Positions 1 through 5,916 of a DNA stretch of 37,474 nucleotides are shown in pieces. This DNA is from Pseudomonas sp. RIT409 (GTDB lineage: Bacteria > Pseudomonadota > Gammaproteobacteria > Pseudomonadales > Pseudomonadaceae). The stretch covers positions 1 through 37,474 of the forward strand of contig NZ_QARE02000033.1 of assembly GCF_003052515.2 (NCBI RefSeq). The letters run 5' to 3'. The position numbers and the translations under genes are program-made. The notes beneath the pieces are model-generated. The model had not been told where the DNA came from and searched no databases. It was given only the letters and a program-made list of their open reading frames with translations. Every line of letters begins with the position of its first letter. Position 1 is the first letter of the stretch.

Positions 1-19
1 GTAGGTCATCGTCAAGATT
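1..19 (+). rRNA. rrf: 5S rRNA, 3' end only (partial)
   Basis: The first bases match the 3' strand of 5S rRNA helix I in Pseudomonas as I know it (ending in GGTCATCGTCAAGATT). The rest of the gene, and presumably a 16S-23S-5S operon, lies before the window. In P. aeruginosa an rRNA operon also sits next to birA. The identification rests on a short stretch and on the terminator that follows at once. Confidence 0.8.
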
Positions 20-28
20 CAATTGCAG

Positions 29-64
29 AACCCCGTTTGCGAAAGCAGACGGGGTTTTGTCTTT
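29..64 (+). terminator. Rho-independent terminator of the upstream rRNA operon
   Basis: A stem of AACCCCGTTTGC and GCAGACGGGGTT with a GAAA loop (one G-T pair) is followed by TTGTCTTTTT. It lies about ten bases after the 5S rRNA end, as expected for an rRNA operon terminator. The 185 bases from here to birA hold no gene; a weak promoter-like pair (TTGGTG near 88, GATACT near 110, 16-base spacer) is the best birA promoter candidate I see. Confidence 0.88.
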
Positions 65-250
65 TTCGGATCTGAAAAACGCGTCACTTGGTGGCTGTGC
101 GGTCTGATGGATACTCGTTGTTCGCCCGGTGGTGTGAAGCTGTCCGTTGTCCACCAGCGTCTATCTCCTTTCCCGTCCCTCCCAGGTCAATGCTTTGCAA
201 TAGCACACGCCATGGCTATGATGCGTCCCTCATTTAAGGGCGGTTCGCTG

Positions 251-1204
251 ATGCAACGGTTGTTAAGGCTTCTGAGTGATGGAGAGTTTCATTCAGGCGA
301 AGATCTGGGACGAACCTTGGGTGTCAGTCGCAGTGCTGTCTGGAAGAGGCTGCAACAATTGCAAGACGAAACGGGTCTTGAGATTCATAAGGTGCGGGGC
401 CGAGGTTATCGCCTCGCCAGTCCTCTGCACGTATTGGATCTCCAGCGGTTGAGTGCAGCCCACAGAGGATGGGGTTGGACCGTACACGTGCATGATGTCA
501 TCGATTCAACGAATGCCGAAGCCATGCGTCTGGTAGCCGCAGGTGCGCCGCTGCCTGCGCTTGTATTATCGGAGCAGCAAACGGCTGGTAGAGGGCGGCG
601 CGGCCGCAAGTGGATCAGTCCTTACGCAGAGAATCTCTATTACAGCCTCGCCCTGCGGATCGACGGTGGCATGCGTCAGCTGGAAGGGCTCAGTCTGCTG
701 GTTGGGCTTGCGGTCGTTAATACATTGCGCGAGATGGGCGTCGAGCGCGCAGGGCTTAAGTGGCCTAACGACATACTCGCAGGCGGTAAGAAGCTCGCGG
801 GTATCTTGTTAGAATTGACTGGCGATCCCGCCGATGTGTGCCATGTCGTCATTGGTATAGGCATCAATGTGAACATGCGCACTGCCCAAGAAGTTGACCA
901 GGCCTGGACATCTATGAGGCTTGAAACGGGGATTGATATAGATCGGAACGAGGTCTCCAGTCGACTGAGCTCTGTGTTGAATCCATACCTCGAGGTCCAC
1001 GGCAGGTCGGGGTTTGCGGCCTTCAAAGACGAATGGGAGCGTCATCATCTTTGGCAGGGCTGCCCGGTCACGCTCCTGGCTGGATCGACCGCGGTGGATG
1101 GGATGGTAGTAGGGGTAGATGCGGTGGGTGCACTCCGTCTGGAGGTTGAGGGCGAGGTTCGAACGTTCAGCGGCGGTGAGCTGAGTCTAAGATTGCGCAA
1201 CTAA
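251..1204 (+). CDS. birA: Bifunctional biotin--[acetyl-CoA-carboxylase] ligase / biotin operon repressor BirA
   Basis: BirA activates biotin with ATP to biotinyl-AMP and transfers it to a lysine of the biotin carboxyl carrier protein; proteins with the N-terminal helix-turn-helix can also repress biotin synthesis genes. The 317-residue protein has a winged helix-turn-helix at about residues 1-55 (GVSRSAVWKRLQQL near 24-37), the ligase signature GRGRRGRKW at 113-121, KWPND at 170-174, a GILLE strand and GIGINVN near 202-208, then a C-terminal SH3-like domain. The open frame runs further upstream to base 23, but that part overlaps the rRNA terminator and has no BirA similarity. The ATG at 251 has AAGGGCGG about eight bases before it and gives the normal family length. 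coaX, which follows birA in other pseudomonads, is absent here. Confidence 0.95.
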   Translation: MQRLLRLLSDGEFHSGEDLGRTLGVSRSAVWKRLQQLQDETGLEIHKVRGRGYRLASPLHVLDLQRLSAAHRGWGWTVHVHDVIDSTNAEAMRLVAAGAPLPALVLSEQQTAGRGRRGRKWISPYAENLYYSLALRIDGGMRQLEGLSLLVGLAVVNTLREMGVERAGLKWPNDILAGGKKLAGILLELTGDPADVCHVVIGIGINVNMRTAQEVDQAWTSMRLETGIDIDRNEVSSRLSSVLNPYLEVHGRSGFAAFKDEWERHHLWQGCPVTLLAGSTAVDGMVVGVDAVGALRLEVEGEVRTFSGGELSLRLRN

Positions 1205-1224
1205 ACGGATGTCATGAGGTTGCT

Positions 1225-1665
1225 ATGCGGTGGGTGTTCTTGCTGTTGTTGATGCTCAATGTCTTTTATTACGTATGGCACCAGCAAGAGGCTCCGTTGA
1301 GGCCCAAAGAGGTTGCGTCGCTTTCGCTCTTCAAGGGGGCGCGGCAAAACATCCGACTGCTGAGCGAGGGCGCTGATGCCTCGTCAGTCAACGAATCAGC
1401 AGAGGCAGGGTCGCAGTGTATTTATTTGGGTGGTGATATTTCGAGGGCAGTGGCACAAATGATCGAGCAGCGCCTAGTCAGTTTGGATATCCAGGCTCAA
1501 GCGTTAGATCATGCAGATGAAGCATCGACTGCATCCTACTGGGTCAAAATTGCGCCCGAAAGTCGACGCCTTGTGGATGATGCGGTTGTATCGAGACTGC
1601 GCCAGGACTTCCCTCAGATAAAAAGTAAAATTATGTCATGCCAAAGCATTGCAACTGCTGAGTAG
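1225..1665 (+). CDS. Small membrane-anchored SPOR-like protein, function unknown
   Basis: The 146-residue protein starts with one hydrophobic segment (residues 1-17, MRWVFLLLLMLNVFYYV), so it is probably a single-pass inner membrane protein with its bulk in the periplasm. The C-terminal half, from about CIYLGGDISRA near residue 72 to SYWVKIAPES near 112, has the spacing of a SPOR (sporulation-related repeat) domain, a fold that in other proteins binds denuded peptidoglycan; this is a weak pattern match. A protein of this type lies before the tRNA-Tyr gene in other Pseudomonas (PA4278 in PAO1, as I recall). It begins 20 bases after birA, with GAGG as ribosome binding site, so it is probably co-transcribed with birA. 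Confidence 0.8.
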   Translation: MRWVFLLLLMLNVFYYVWHQQEAPLRPKEVASLSLFKGARQNIRLLSEGADASSVNESAEAGSQCIYLGGDISRAVAQMIEQRLVSLDIQAQALDHADEASTASYWVKIAPESRRLVDDAVVSRLRQDFPQIKSKIMSCQSIATAE

Positions 1666-1744
1666 TTTGCATAGAATGGCGCCCGCTTCGCAGTGCAAGG
1701 CAACGCCCGGCACGGGCAAAGCAAGCGTTAACTTTCGTAACCTC

Positions 1745-1793
1745 AAGATTTTATTGAGAAAAAGGTTGACAGAAGGGCGTCATAGGTTAATAT
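1745..1793 (+). promoter_or_regulatory. Strong sigma-70 promoter for tRNA-Tyr/Gly/Thr
   Basis: TTGACA at 1766-1771, a 16-base spacer and TAATAT at 1788-1793. An A/T-rich stretch (1745-1763) directly before the -35 box resembles an UP element, and the GC-rich bases after the -10 (GTCGCCTCGC) look like a stringent-type discriminator. The expected start is about seven bases before mature tRNA-Tyr. The rest of 1666-1806 holds only a short GCCCG-GCA-CGGGC hairpin at 1705-1717 without a T tract. Confidence 0.85.
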
Positions 1794-1806
1794 GTCGCCT
1801 CGCTTA

Positions 1807-1891
<85 letters not shown>

Positions 1892-1918
1892 TAATTTTGA
1901 GCGTAAGCAGCAAGCTCT

Positions 1919-1992
<74 letters not shown>

Positions 1993-2018
1993 AGTTTTCT
2001 GGTTGTGCAAAGTGTTTC

Positions 2019-2094
2019 GCTCTTGTAGCTCAGTTGGTAGAGCACACCCTTGGTAAGGGTGAGGTCAGCGGTTCAAATCCGCTCAAGAGCTCCA
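2019..2094 (+). tRNA. tRNA-Thr (anticodon GGT)
   Basis: The 76-base cloverleaf has acceptor arms GCTCTTG and CAAGAGC, anticodon GGT at 2052-2054, T-loop GTTCAAATC and an encoded CCA at 2092-2094. It reads ACC and ACU codons. In E. coli and in P. aeruginosa a tuf gene follows this tRNA; here a terminator follows at once. Confidence 0.97.
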
Positions 2095-2099
2095 TGACT

Positions 2100-2132
2100 A
2101 AGGCAGATATGCAAGTATCTGCCTTTGTTTTA
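2100..2132 (+). terminator. Rho-independent terminator of the tRNA-Tyr/Gly/Thr operon
   Basis: A perfect ten-base stem (AAGGCAGATA and TATCTGCCTT around TGCAAG) is followed by TGTTTT. It starts six bases after the tRNA-Thr CCA end. The remaining 90 or so bases before the next promoter show no gene or recognisable remnant of tuf. Confidence 0.9.
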
Positions 2133-2225
2133 GGTGTCGTGATTGGTCCGGATTTTGGCTTCGGGTCTGGTCAAGGCGATTCCTTGCGGCGTTTGATCAA
2201 GCTTTGGAGCTTGGTTAAAAGGCTG

Positions 2226-2254
2226 TTGAAATCTTCCTGTCGGGTCCGCATAAT
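2226..2254 (+). promoter_or_regulatory. Sigma-70 promoter for tRNA-Trp-secE-nusG
   Basis: TTGAAA at 2226-2231, a 17-base spacer, CATAAT at 2249-2254, then a GC-rich GGTCGGCC. It lies 21 bases before tRNA-Trp, after the terminator that ends the previous tRNA operon, so tRNA-Trp, secE and nusG form their own unit. Confidence 0.78.
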
Positions 2255-2275
2255 GGTCGGCCTGATGTAGCTTTT

Positions 2276-2351
2276 AGGTCAGTAGCTCAATTGGCAGAGC
2301 GACGGTCTCCAAAACCGTAGGTTGGGGGTTCGATTCCCTCCTGACCTGCCA
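2276..2351 (+). tRNA. tRNA-Trp (anticodon CCA)
   Basis: The 76-base cloverleaf has acceptor arms AGGTCAG and CTGACCT, anticodon CCA at 2309-2311, T-loop GTTCGATTC, discriminator G and an encoded CCA at 2349-2351. It lies 45 bases before secE, the usual place in Pseudomonas. Confidence 0.97.
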
Positions 2352-2396
2352 GATTCGCATCACGTATCTGGCTTTCTTTTCACAGGATTTTAGTAG

Positions 2397-2765
2397 ATGA
2401 ATCCAAAGGCTGAAGCCCCAGACTCCCGTTTAGATTTTGTGAAGTGGCTTGTTGTAGTGCTTCTGGTCGTAGTGGGCGTTGTCGGAAATCAATACTACTC
2501 GGCGCAGCCAATCCTGTATCGCGTGCTTGCCCTGCTTGTCATTGCCGCCGTAGCGGCTTACGTGGCGCTGCAGACGGGCAAGGGCAAGGCTTTCTTCGTG
2601 TTGGCCAAGGAAGCTCGCGCAGAGATTCGCAAGGTCGTATGGCCTACTCGTCAAGAGACCACCCAGACTACCCTGATCGTGGTTGCTGTGGTTCTGGTTA
2701 TGGCGCTGCTGTTGTGGGGGCTTGATTCCCTGCTCGGCTGGCTTGTTTCCCTGATTGTCGGCTAA
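2397..2765 (+). CDS. secE: Preprotein translocase subunit SecE
   Basis: SecE is the clamp subunit of the SecYEG protein-conducting channel in the inner membrane. The 122-residue protein has three predicted membrane segments (about 17-30, 39-58 and 92-118), the form seen in E. coli and other gammaproteobacteria. The most conserved part is the amphipathic stretch before the third segment (ARAEIRKVVWPTRQETTQT, about 73-91). The ATG at 2397 follows ACAGG at some distance. The partner secY lies 26 kb further on in this window. nusG starts nine bases after the stop, so the two are co-transcribed. Confidence 0.97.
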   Translation: MNPKAEAPDSRLDFVKWLVVVLLVVVGVVGNQYYSAQPILYRVLALLVIAAVAAYVALQTGKGKAFFVLAKEARAEIRKVVWPTRQETTQTTLIVVAVVLVMALLLWGLDSLLGWLVSLIVG

Positions 2766-2774
2766 GGGTGTCCC

Positions 2775-3308
2775 GTGGCTAAGCGTTGGTACGTCGTGCA
2801 TGCATACTCGGGTTACGAGAAGCATGTCATGCGCTCCTTGATTGAGCGTGTAAAGCTTGCAGGCATGGAAGATGGCTTTGGCGAGATTCTGGTTCCTACC
2901 GAAGAAGTGGTAGAGATGCGGAATGGTCAAAAGCGCAAAAGTGAGCGTAAGTTCTTCCCTGGCTATGTGCTGGTTCAGATGGAAATGAATGAGGGTACTT
3001 GGCACCTGGTCAAGGATACCCCGCGTGTTATGGGCTTCATCGGGGGTACCGCTGACAAGCCGGCGCCCATTACTGATAAAGAGGCCGAAGCCATTCTGCG
3101 TCGTGTAGCAGATGGTAGCGATAAGCCGAAGCCGAAGACTCTGTTCGAGCCTGGCGAGGTTGTTCGAGTTACTGATGGGCCGTTTGCTGACTTTAACGGC
3201 ACCGTTGAAGAGGTTAACTACGAAAAGAGCCGGATTCAGGTTGCCGTGCTTATTTTCGGTCGCTCTACTCCGGTAGAGCTTGAGTTCAGTCAGGTCGAGA
3301 AGGTCTGA
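2775..3308 (+). CDS. nusG: Transcription termination/antitermination protein NusG
   Basis: NusG binds RNA polymerase, aids processive elongation, helps Rho to terminate and links transcription to translation through S10. The 177-residue protein has an N-terminal NGN domain (about 1-115, starting MAKRWYVVHAYSGYE) and a C-terminal KOW domain (about 123-177, with GEVVRVTDGPFADFNG). The start is a GTG with AAGGGTG before it, and it gives the standard N-terminus. The gene ends the secE transcript, just before a terminator. Confidence 0.97.
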   Translation: MAKRWYVVHAYSGYEKHVMRSLIERVKLAGMEDGFGEILVPTEEVVEMRNGQKRKSERKFFPGYVLVQMEMNEGTWHLVKDTPRVMGFIGGTADKPAPITDKEAEAILRRVADGSDKPKPKTLFEPGEVVRVTDGPFADFNGTVEEVNYEKSRIQVAVLIFGRSTPVELEFSQVEKV

Positions 3309-3326
3309 CTGGGCTGGGAATCCCAT

Positions 3327-3356
3327 ACCCCACAGTCGAAGGCTGTGGGGTTTTGT
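3327..3356 (+). terminator. Rho-independent terminator after nusG
   Basis: The stem ACCCCACAG and CTGTGGGGT with a seven-base loop is followed by TTTTGT. It separates nusG from the rplK operon. I see no convincing sigma-70 promoter in the 70 bases between it and rplK, so partial read-through or a non-consensus promoter must feed rplK. Confidence 0.87.
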
Positions 3357-3427
3357 CGTCACTGGGATAAACGCGCAAGTAGCCGGGGAGCCTTTCGAGG
3401 CGTTTGAACCCGTAATTGGAGTGCCTC

Positions 3428-3859
3428 ATGGCCAAGAAAATTACCGCTTATATCAAGCTTCAAGTGAAAGCCGCTCAGGCTAACCCGAGCCCGCCCGTCG
3501 GTCCTGCTCTGGGTCAGCACGGCGTGAACATCATGGAATTCTGTAAGGCTTTCAACGCCCGTACCCAAGGTATGGAGCCAGGCCTGCCGACTCCAGTGAT
3601 CATCACTGTTTATAGCGATCGTAGCTTCACTTTTGAAACCAAAAGTACCCCTGCGTCGGTCCTGCTGAAAAAAGCTGCTGGCCTGACCAGTGGTTCTGCT
3701 CGTCCTAACACCGTCAAGGTTGGCACTGTTACCCGTGCTCAGCTGGAAGAAATCGCCAAGACCAAAAAAGCGGATCTGACTGCAGCTGACATGGATGCGG
3801 CCGTGCGTACCATCGCCGGTTCCGCACGTAGCATGGGCCTCAACGTGGAGGGTGTGTAA
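3428..3859 (+). CDS. rplK: 50S ribosomal protein L11
   Basis: L11 binds the GTPase-associated region of 23S rRNA at the stalk base and is needed for RelA to sense uncharged tRNA. The 143-residue protein has the proline-rich N-terminal helix that thiostrepton contacts (P20, P22, P23 and P26, in SPPVGPALGQHGVN) and the C-terminal RNA-binding domain ending in ARSMGLNVEGV. The ATG at 3428, preceded by GGAG, gives the standard MAKKITAYIK start; the frame four codons upstream has no support. Its stop overlaps the rplA start by one base (TAATG), so the two are coupled. Confidence 0.98.
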   Translation: MAKKITAYIKLQVKAAQANPSPPVGPALGQHGVNIMEFCKAFNARTQGMEPGLPTPVIITVYSDRSFTFETKSTPASVLLKKAAGLTSGSARPNTVKVGTVTRAQLEEIAKTKKADLTAADMDAAVRTIAGSARSMGLNVEGV

Positions 3860-4554
3860 TGGCTAAGCTGACCAAGCGCCAGAAAGCTATCGCTTCGAAA
3901 GTTGAAGCGGGCAAATCTTACAGCTTCAACGACGCGGCTGTGCTGCTGGCTGAATTGTCGACCGTAAAATTCAGCGAGTCCTTCGACGTCGCTGTGAATC
4001 TGGGCGTTGACCCACGTAAATCCGACCAGGTCGTTCGTAGCGCTACCGTGCTGCCGCATGGCACTGGTAAGACTGTTCGCGTAGCTGTTTTCACCCAAGG
4101 TCCAGCCGCTGAAGCCGCTTTGGCCGCGGGCGCTGATCGCGTGGGTATGGACGATCTGGCTGCCGAGATGAAGGGTGGCGATCTGAACTATGACGTTGTT
4201 ATCGCTTCTCCGGACGCGATGCGTGTTGTAGGTCAGCTGGGTCAGGTTCTGGGTCCACGTGGCCTGATGCCTAACCCGAAAGTCGGGACTGTGACGCCAG
4301 ACGTTGCCGGCGCGGTGAAGAACGCAAAGGCTGGTCAGGTTCGTTACCGCACTGACAAAAACGGCATTATCCACACCTCCGTTGGCAAAGTTGGCTTTGA
4401 GGCTGACAAGCTGCGCGAGAACGTCGAAGCACTGATCGCTGATCTGAAGCGCATCAAGCCAGCTTCTTCGAAAGGTATCTACGTCAAGCGCGTTACCCTG
4501 AGCACCACCATGGGCCCAGGCCTGGTCATCGATCAGAGCTCGCTGAACGCGTAA
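3859..4554 (+). CDS. rplA: 50S ribosomal protein L1
   Basis: L1 forms the mobile L1 stalk near the E site on 23S rRNA and releases deacylated tRNA. In E. coli it also represses translation of its own rplK-rplA mRNA. The 231-residue protein has the usual two-domain make-up, with the conserved RNA-binding part GLMPNPKVGTVTPDV at about residues 135-149. The one-base overlap with rplK means its translation depends on that of L11, so feedback at rplK would control both. Confidence 0.98.
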   Translation: MAKLTKRQKAIASKVEAGKSYSFNDAAVLLAELSTVKFSESFDVAVNLGVDPRKSDQVVRSATVLPHGTGKTVRVAVFTQGPAAEAALAAGADRVGMDDLAAEMKGGDLNYDVVIASPDAMRVVGQLGQVLGPRGLMPNPKVGTVTPDVAGAVKNAKAGQVRYRTDKNGIIHTSVGKVGFEADKLRENVEALIADLKRIKPASSKGIYVKRVTLSTTMGPGLVIDQSSLNA

Positions 4555-4751
4555 GACAAGCCGACGTGACTACGGTTGCGTCGACAAAAGATTGGGGTCC
4601 CTGCCTGGCGGGGGCTATCCAAGACCGTAGGCGGCGAAAGTCTTAAACCACAAGCCTACGCAGATGGTGCTCCCGGTTCCTTACCGAATCAGACACCAAA
4701 ACGACATCCGGCCTAGGCCAGATGAAACGGTAACAAGCAGGAGTTAAACCC
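4555..4751 (+). promoter_or_regulatory. L10(L12)4-binding mRNA leader (ribosomal protein L10 leader)
   Basis: The 197 bases between rplA and rplJ are long for this compact operon and lie where gammaproteobacteria carry the L10 leader, to which the L10-(L12)4 complex binds and represses rplJ and rplL. The part around 4663-4720, with GGTGCTCCCGG facing ATCAGACACC, resembles the kink-turn segment of the leader. AGGAG at 4739-4743 is the rplJ ribosome binding site. The call rests on position, length and these short matches; I have not folded it. Confidence 0.75.
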
Positions 4752-5252
4752 GTGGCAATTAAACTCGAAGACAAGAAGGCCATCGTCGCTGAAGTCAACG
4801 AGGCTGCCAAAGTCGCTCTGTCCGCTGTCGTGGCTGATGCCCGTGGCGTGACAGTAGGCGCGATGACTGGACTCCGTAAAGAGGCTCGTGAAGCTGGCGT
4901 TTACGTACGTGTGGTGCGTAACACTCTGCTCAAGCGTGCTGTTGCTGACACTGAATTCAGTGTTCTCAACGACGCCTTCACCGGCCCTACCTTGATCGCT
5001 TTCTCCAACGAACATCCTGGCGCTGCTGCCCGTCTGTTCAAGGAATTTGCGAAAGGTCAGGACAAGTTCGAGATCAAGGCAGCTGCGTTTGATGGCAAGT
5101 TCCTTGCCGCCAATCAGATCGATGTGTTGGCTACCCTGCCAACTCGCGACGAAGCTATTGCGAAGCTGATGAGCGTGATCCAAGGCGCAACCAGCAAGCT
5201 GGCTCGTACTCTGGCAGCTATTCGCGACCAGAAAGAAGCTTCTGCCGCCTAA
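4752..5252 (+). CDS. rplJ: 50S ribosomal protein L10
   Basis: L10 anchors the L7/L12 dimers to 23S rRNA at the stalk base, where translation factors are recruited. The 166-residue protein has the N-terminal rRNA-binding domain (MAIKLEDKKAIVAEVNEAA, and a VVRNTLLKRAV motif near residues 55-65) and the C-terminal helix that holds L12 dimers. The start is GTG at 4752, with AGGAG eight bases before it. With its long leader it is the likely feedback control point for both stalk proteins. Confidence 0.98.
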   Translation: MAIKLEDKKAIVAEVNEAAKVALSAVVADARGVTVGAMTGLRKEAREAGVYVRVVRNTLLKRAVADTEFSVLNDAFTGPTLIAFSNEHPGAAARLFKEFAKGQDKFEIKAAAFDGKFLAANQIDVLATLPTRDEAIAKLMSVIQGATSKLARTLAAIRDQKEASAA

Positions 5253-5332
5253 GGCGACACAAGCGCTTTCGAAATCATATGTTTAATTTGATGGTCGCGT
5301 AGGCCGTCACCCCCAATACAGGATATATAGTC

Positions 5333-5698
5333 ATGTCTCTGACTAACGAGCAAATCATCGAAGCAATCGGCCAGAAAACCGTTCTGGAAGTTGTCGAGCT
5401 GATCAAAGCGATGGAAGAAACCTTCGGCGTGACCGCTGCTGTAGCTGCTGCTGGTCCAGCTGCTGCCGCCGCTGTGGTTGAAGAGCAAACTGAGTTCAAC
5501 GTTGTTCTGGCCGAAGCTGGCGAGAAGAAAGTCAACGTGATCAAGGCTGTTCGTGAGCTGACTGGTCTGGGCCTGAAAGAAGCCAAAGAGAAAGTCGACG
5601 GCGCTCCTCAGGTTATCGCTGAAGGCGTTTCGAAAGAAGCTGCTGAAGACGCTAAGAAGAAGCTGGAAGAAGCTGGCGCTAAAGTCGAAATCAAGTAA
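5333..5698 (+). CDS. rplL: 50S ribosomal protein L7/L12
   Basis: L7/L12 is the multi-copy stalk protein that recruits EF-Tu, EF-G and other GTPases and speeds their GTP hydrolysis. The 121-residue acidic protein has an N-terminal dimerisation domain (about 1-33), an alanine-rich hinge (about 38-53, AAVAAAGPAAAAAVVEEQ) and a compact C-terminal domain with the factor-binding helix around GLGLKEAKEKVDGAP. It begins 80 bases after rplJ with AGGA as ribosome binding site. Having its own site fits the need for more L12 than L10. Confidence 0.98.
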   Translation: MSLTNEQIIEAIGQKTVLEVVELIKAMEETFGVTAAVAAAGPAAAAAVVEEQTEFNVVLAEAGEKKVNVIKAVRELTGLGLKEAKEKVDGAPQVIAEGVSKEAAEDAKKKLEEAGAKVEIK

Positions 5699-5743
5699 TT
5701 TCGACCTTGCATCTCCAGCCCAAGCGTTGAGCGAAAGGCTGAT

Positions 5744-5772
5744 GGCTGGTGGCTTTTGCCACCGGCCTTTTT
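5744..5772 (+). terminator. Attenuator (partial terminator) between rplL and rpoB
   Basis: The stem GGCTGGTGGC and GCCACCGGCC around TTTT (one mismatch) is followed by TTTTTCC. E. coli also has a partial terminator between rplL and rpoB that lowers polymerase synthesis relative to ribosomal proteins. No promoter is evident between here and rpoB, so rpoBC must be read through it. Further hairpins lie at 5834-5851 and 5867-5881. Confidence 0.85.
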
Positions 5773-5916
5773 CCGTTATTGGCAGTCGATCAGGTCGACG
5801 CCGTAGCGCGCTTCACCCACCGAGAGAGGTGGCGCAAACCATGGGGTTTGCAAGATTTTCTGGTCGCTCCCGCCGGGGGAGGCCAAACAAGCAGGTGACC
5901 AAGCTGGGGAACGCTG

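Noticed and set aside
23..250. N-terminal extension of birA, or an alternative upstream start.
   Set aside because: It would begin inside the rRNA terminator, shows no similarity to BirA, and the ATG at 251 gives the normal N-terminus and length with a ribosome binding site.
2133..2225. Possible remnant of a deleted tufB gene.
   Set aside because: I compared it by eye with the start and end of the tuf gene at 17602-18795 and saw no match; only a full alignment could exclude a highly decayed remnant.
2034..2270. A 78-codon open frame following tRNA-Thr as a possible small gene.
   Set aside because: It starts inside the tRNA, crosses the terminator and the tRNA-Trp promoter, and has no ribosome binding site.
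3357..3427. Promoter for rplK (GATAAA near 3366).
   Set aside because: No -35 box stands at an acceptable distance; the T-rich terminator tail is the only nearby candidate and the spacing is too short.
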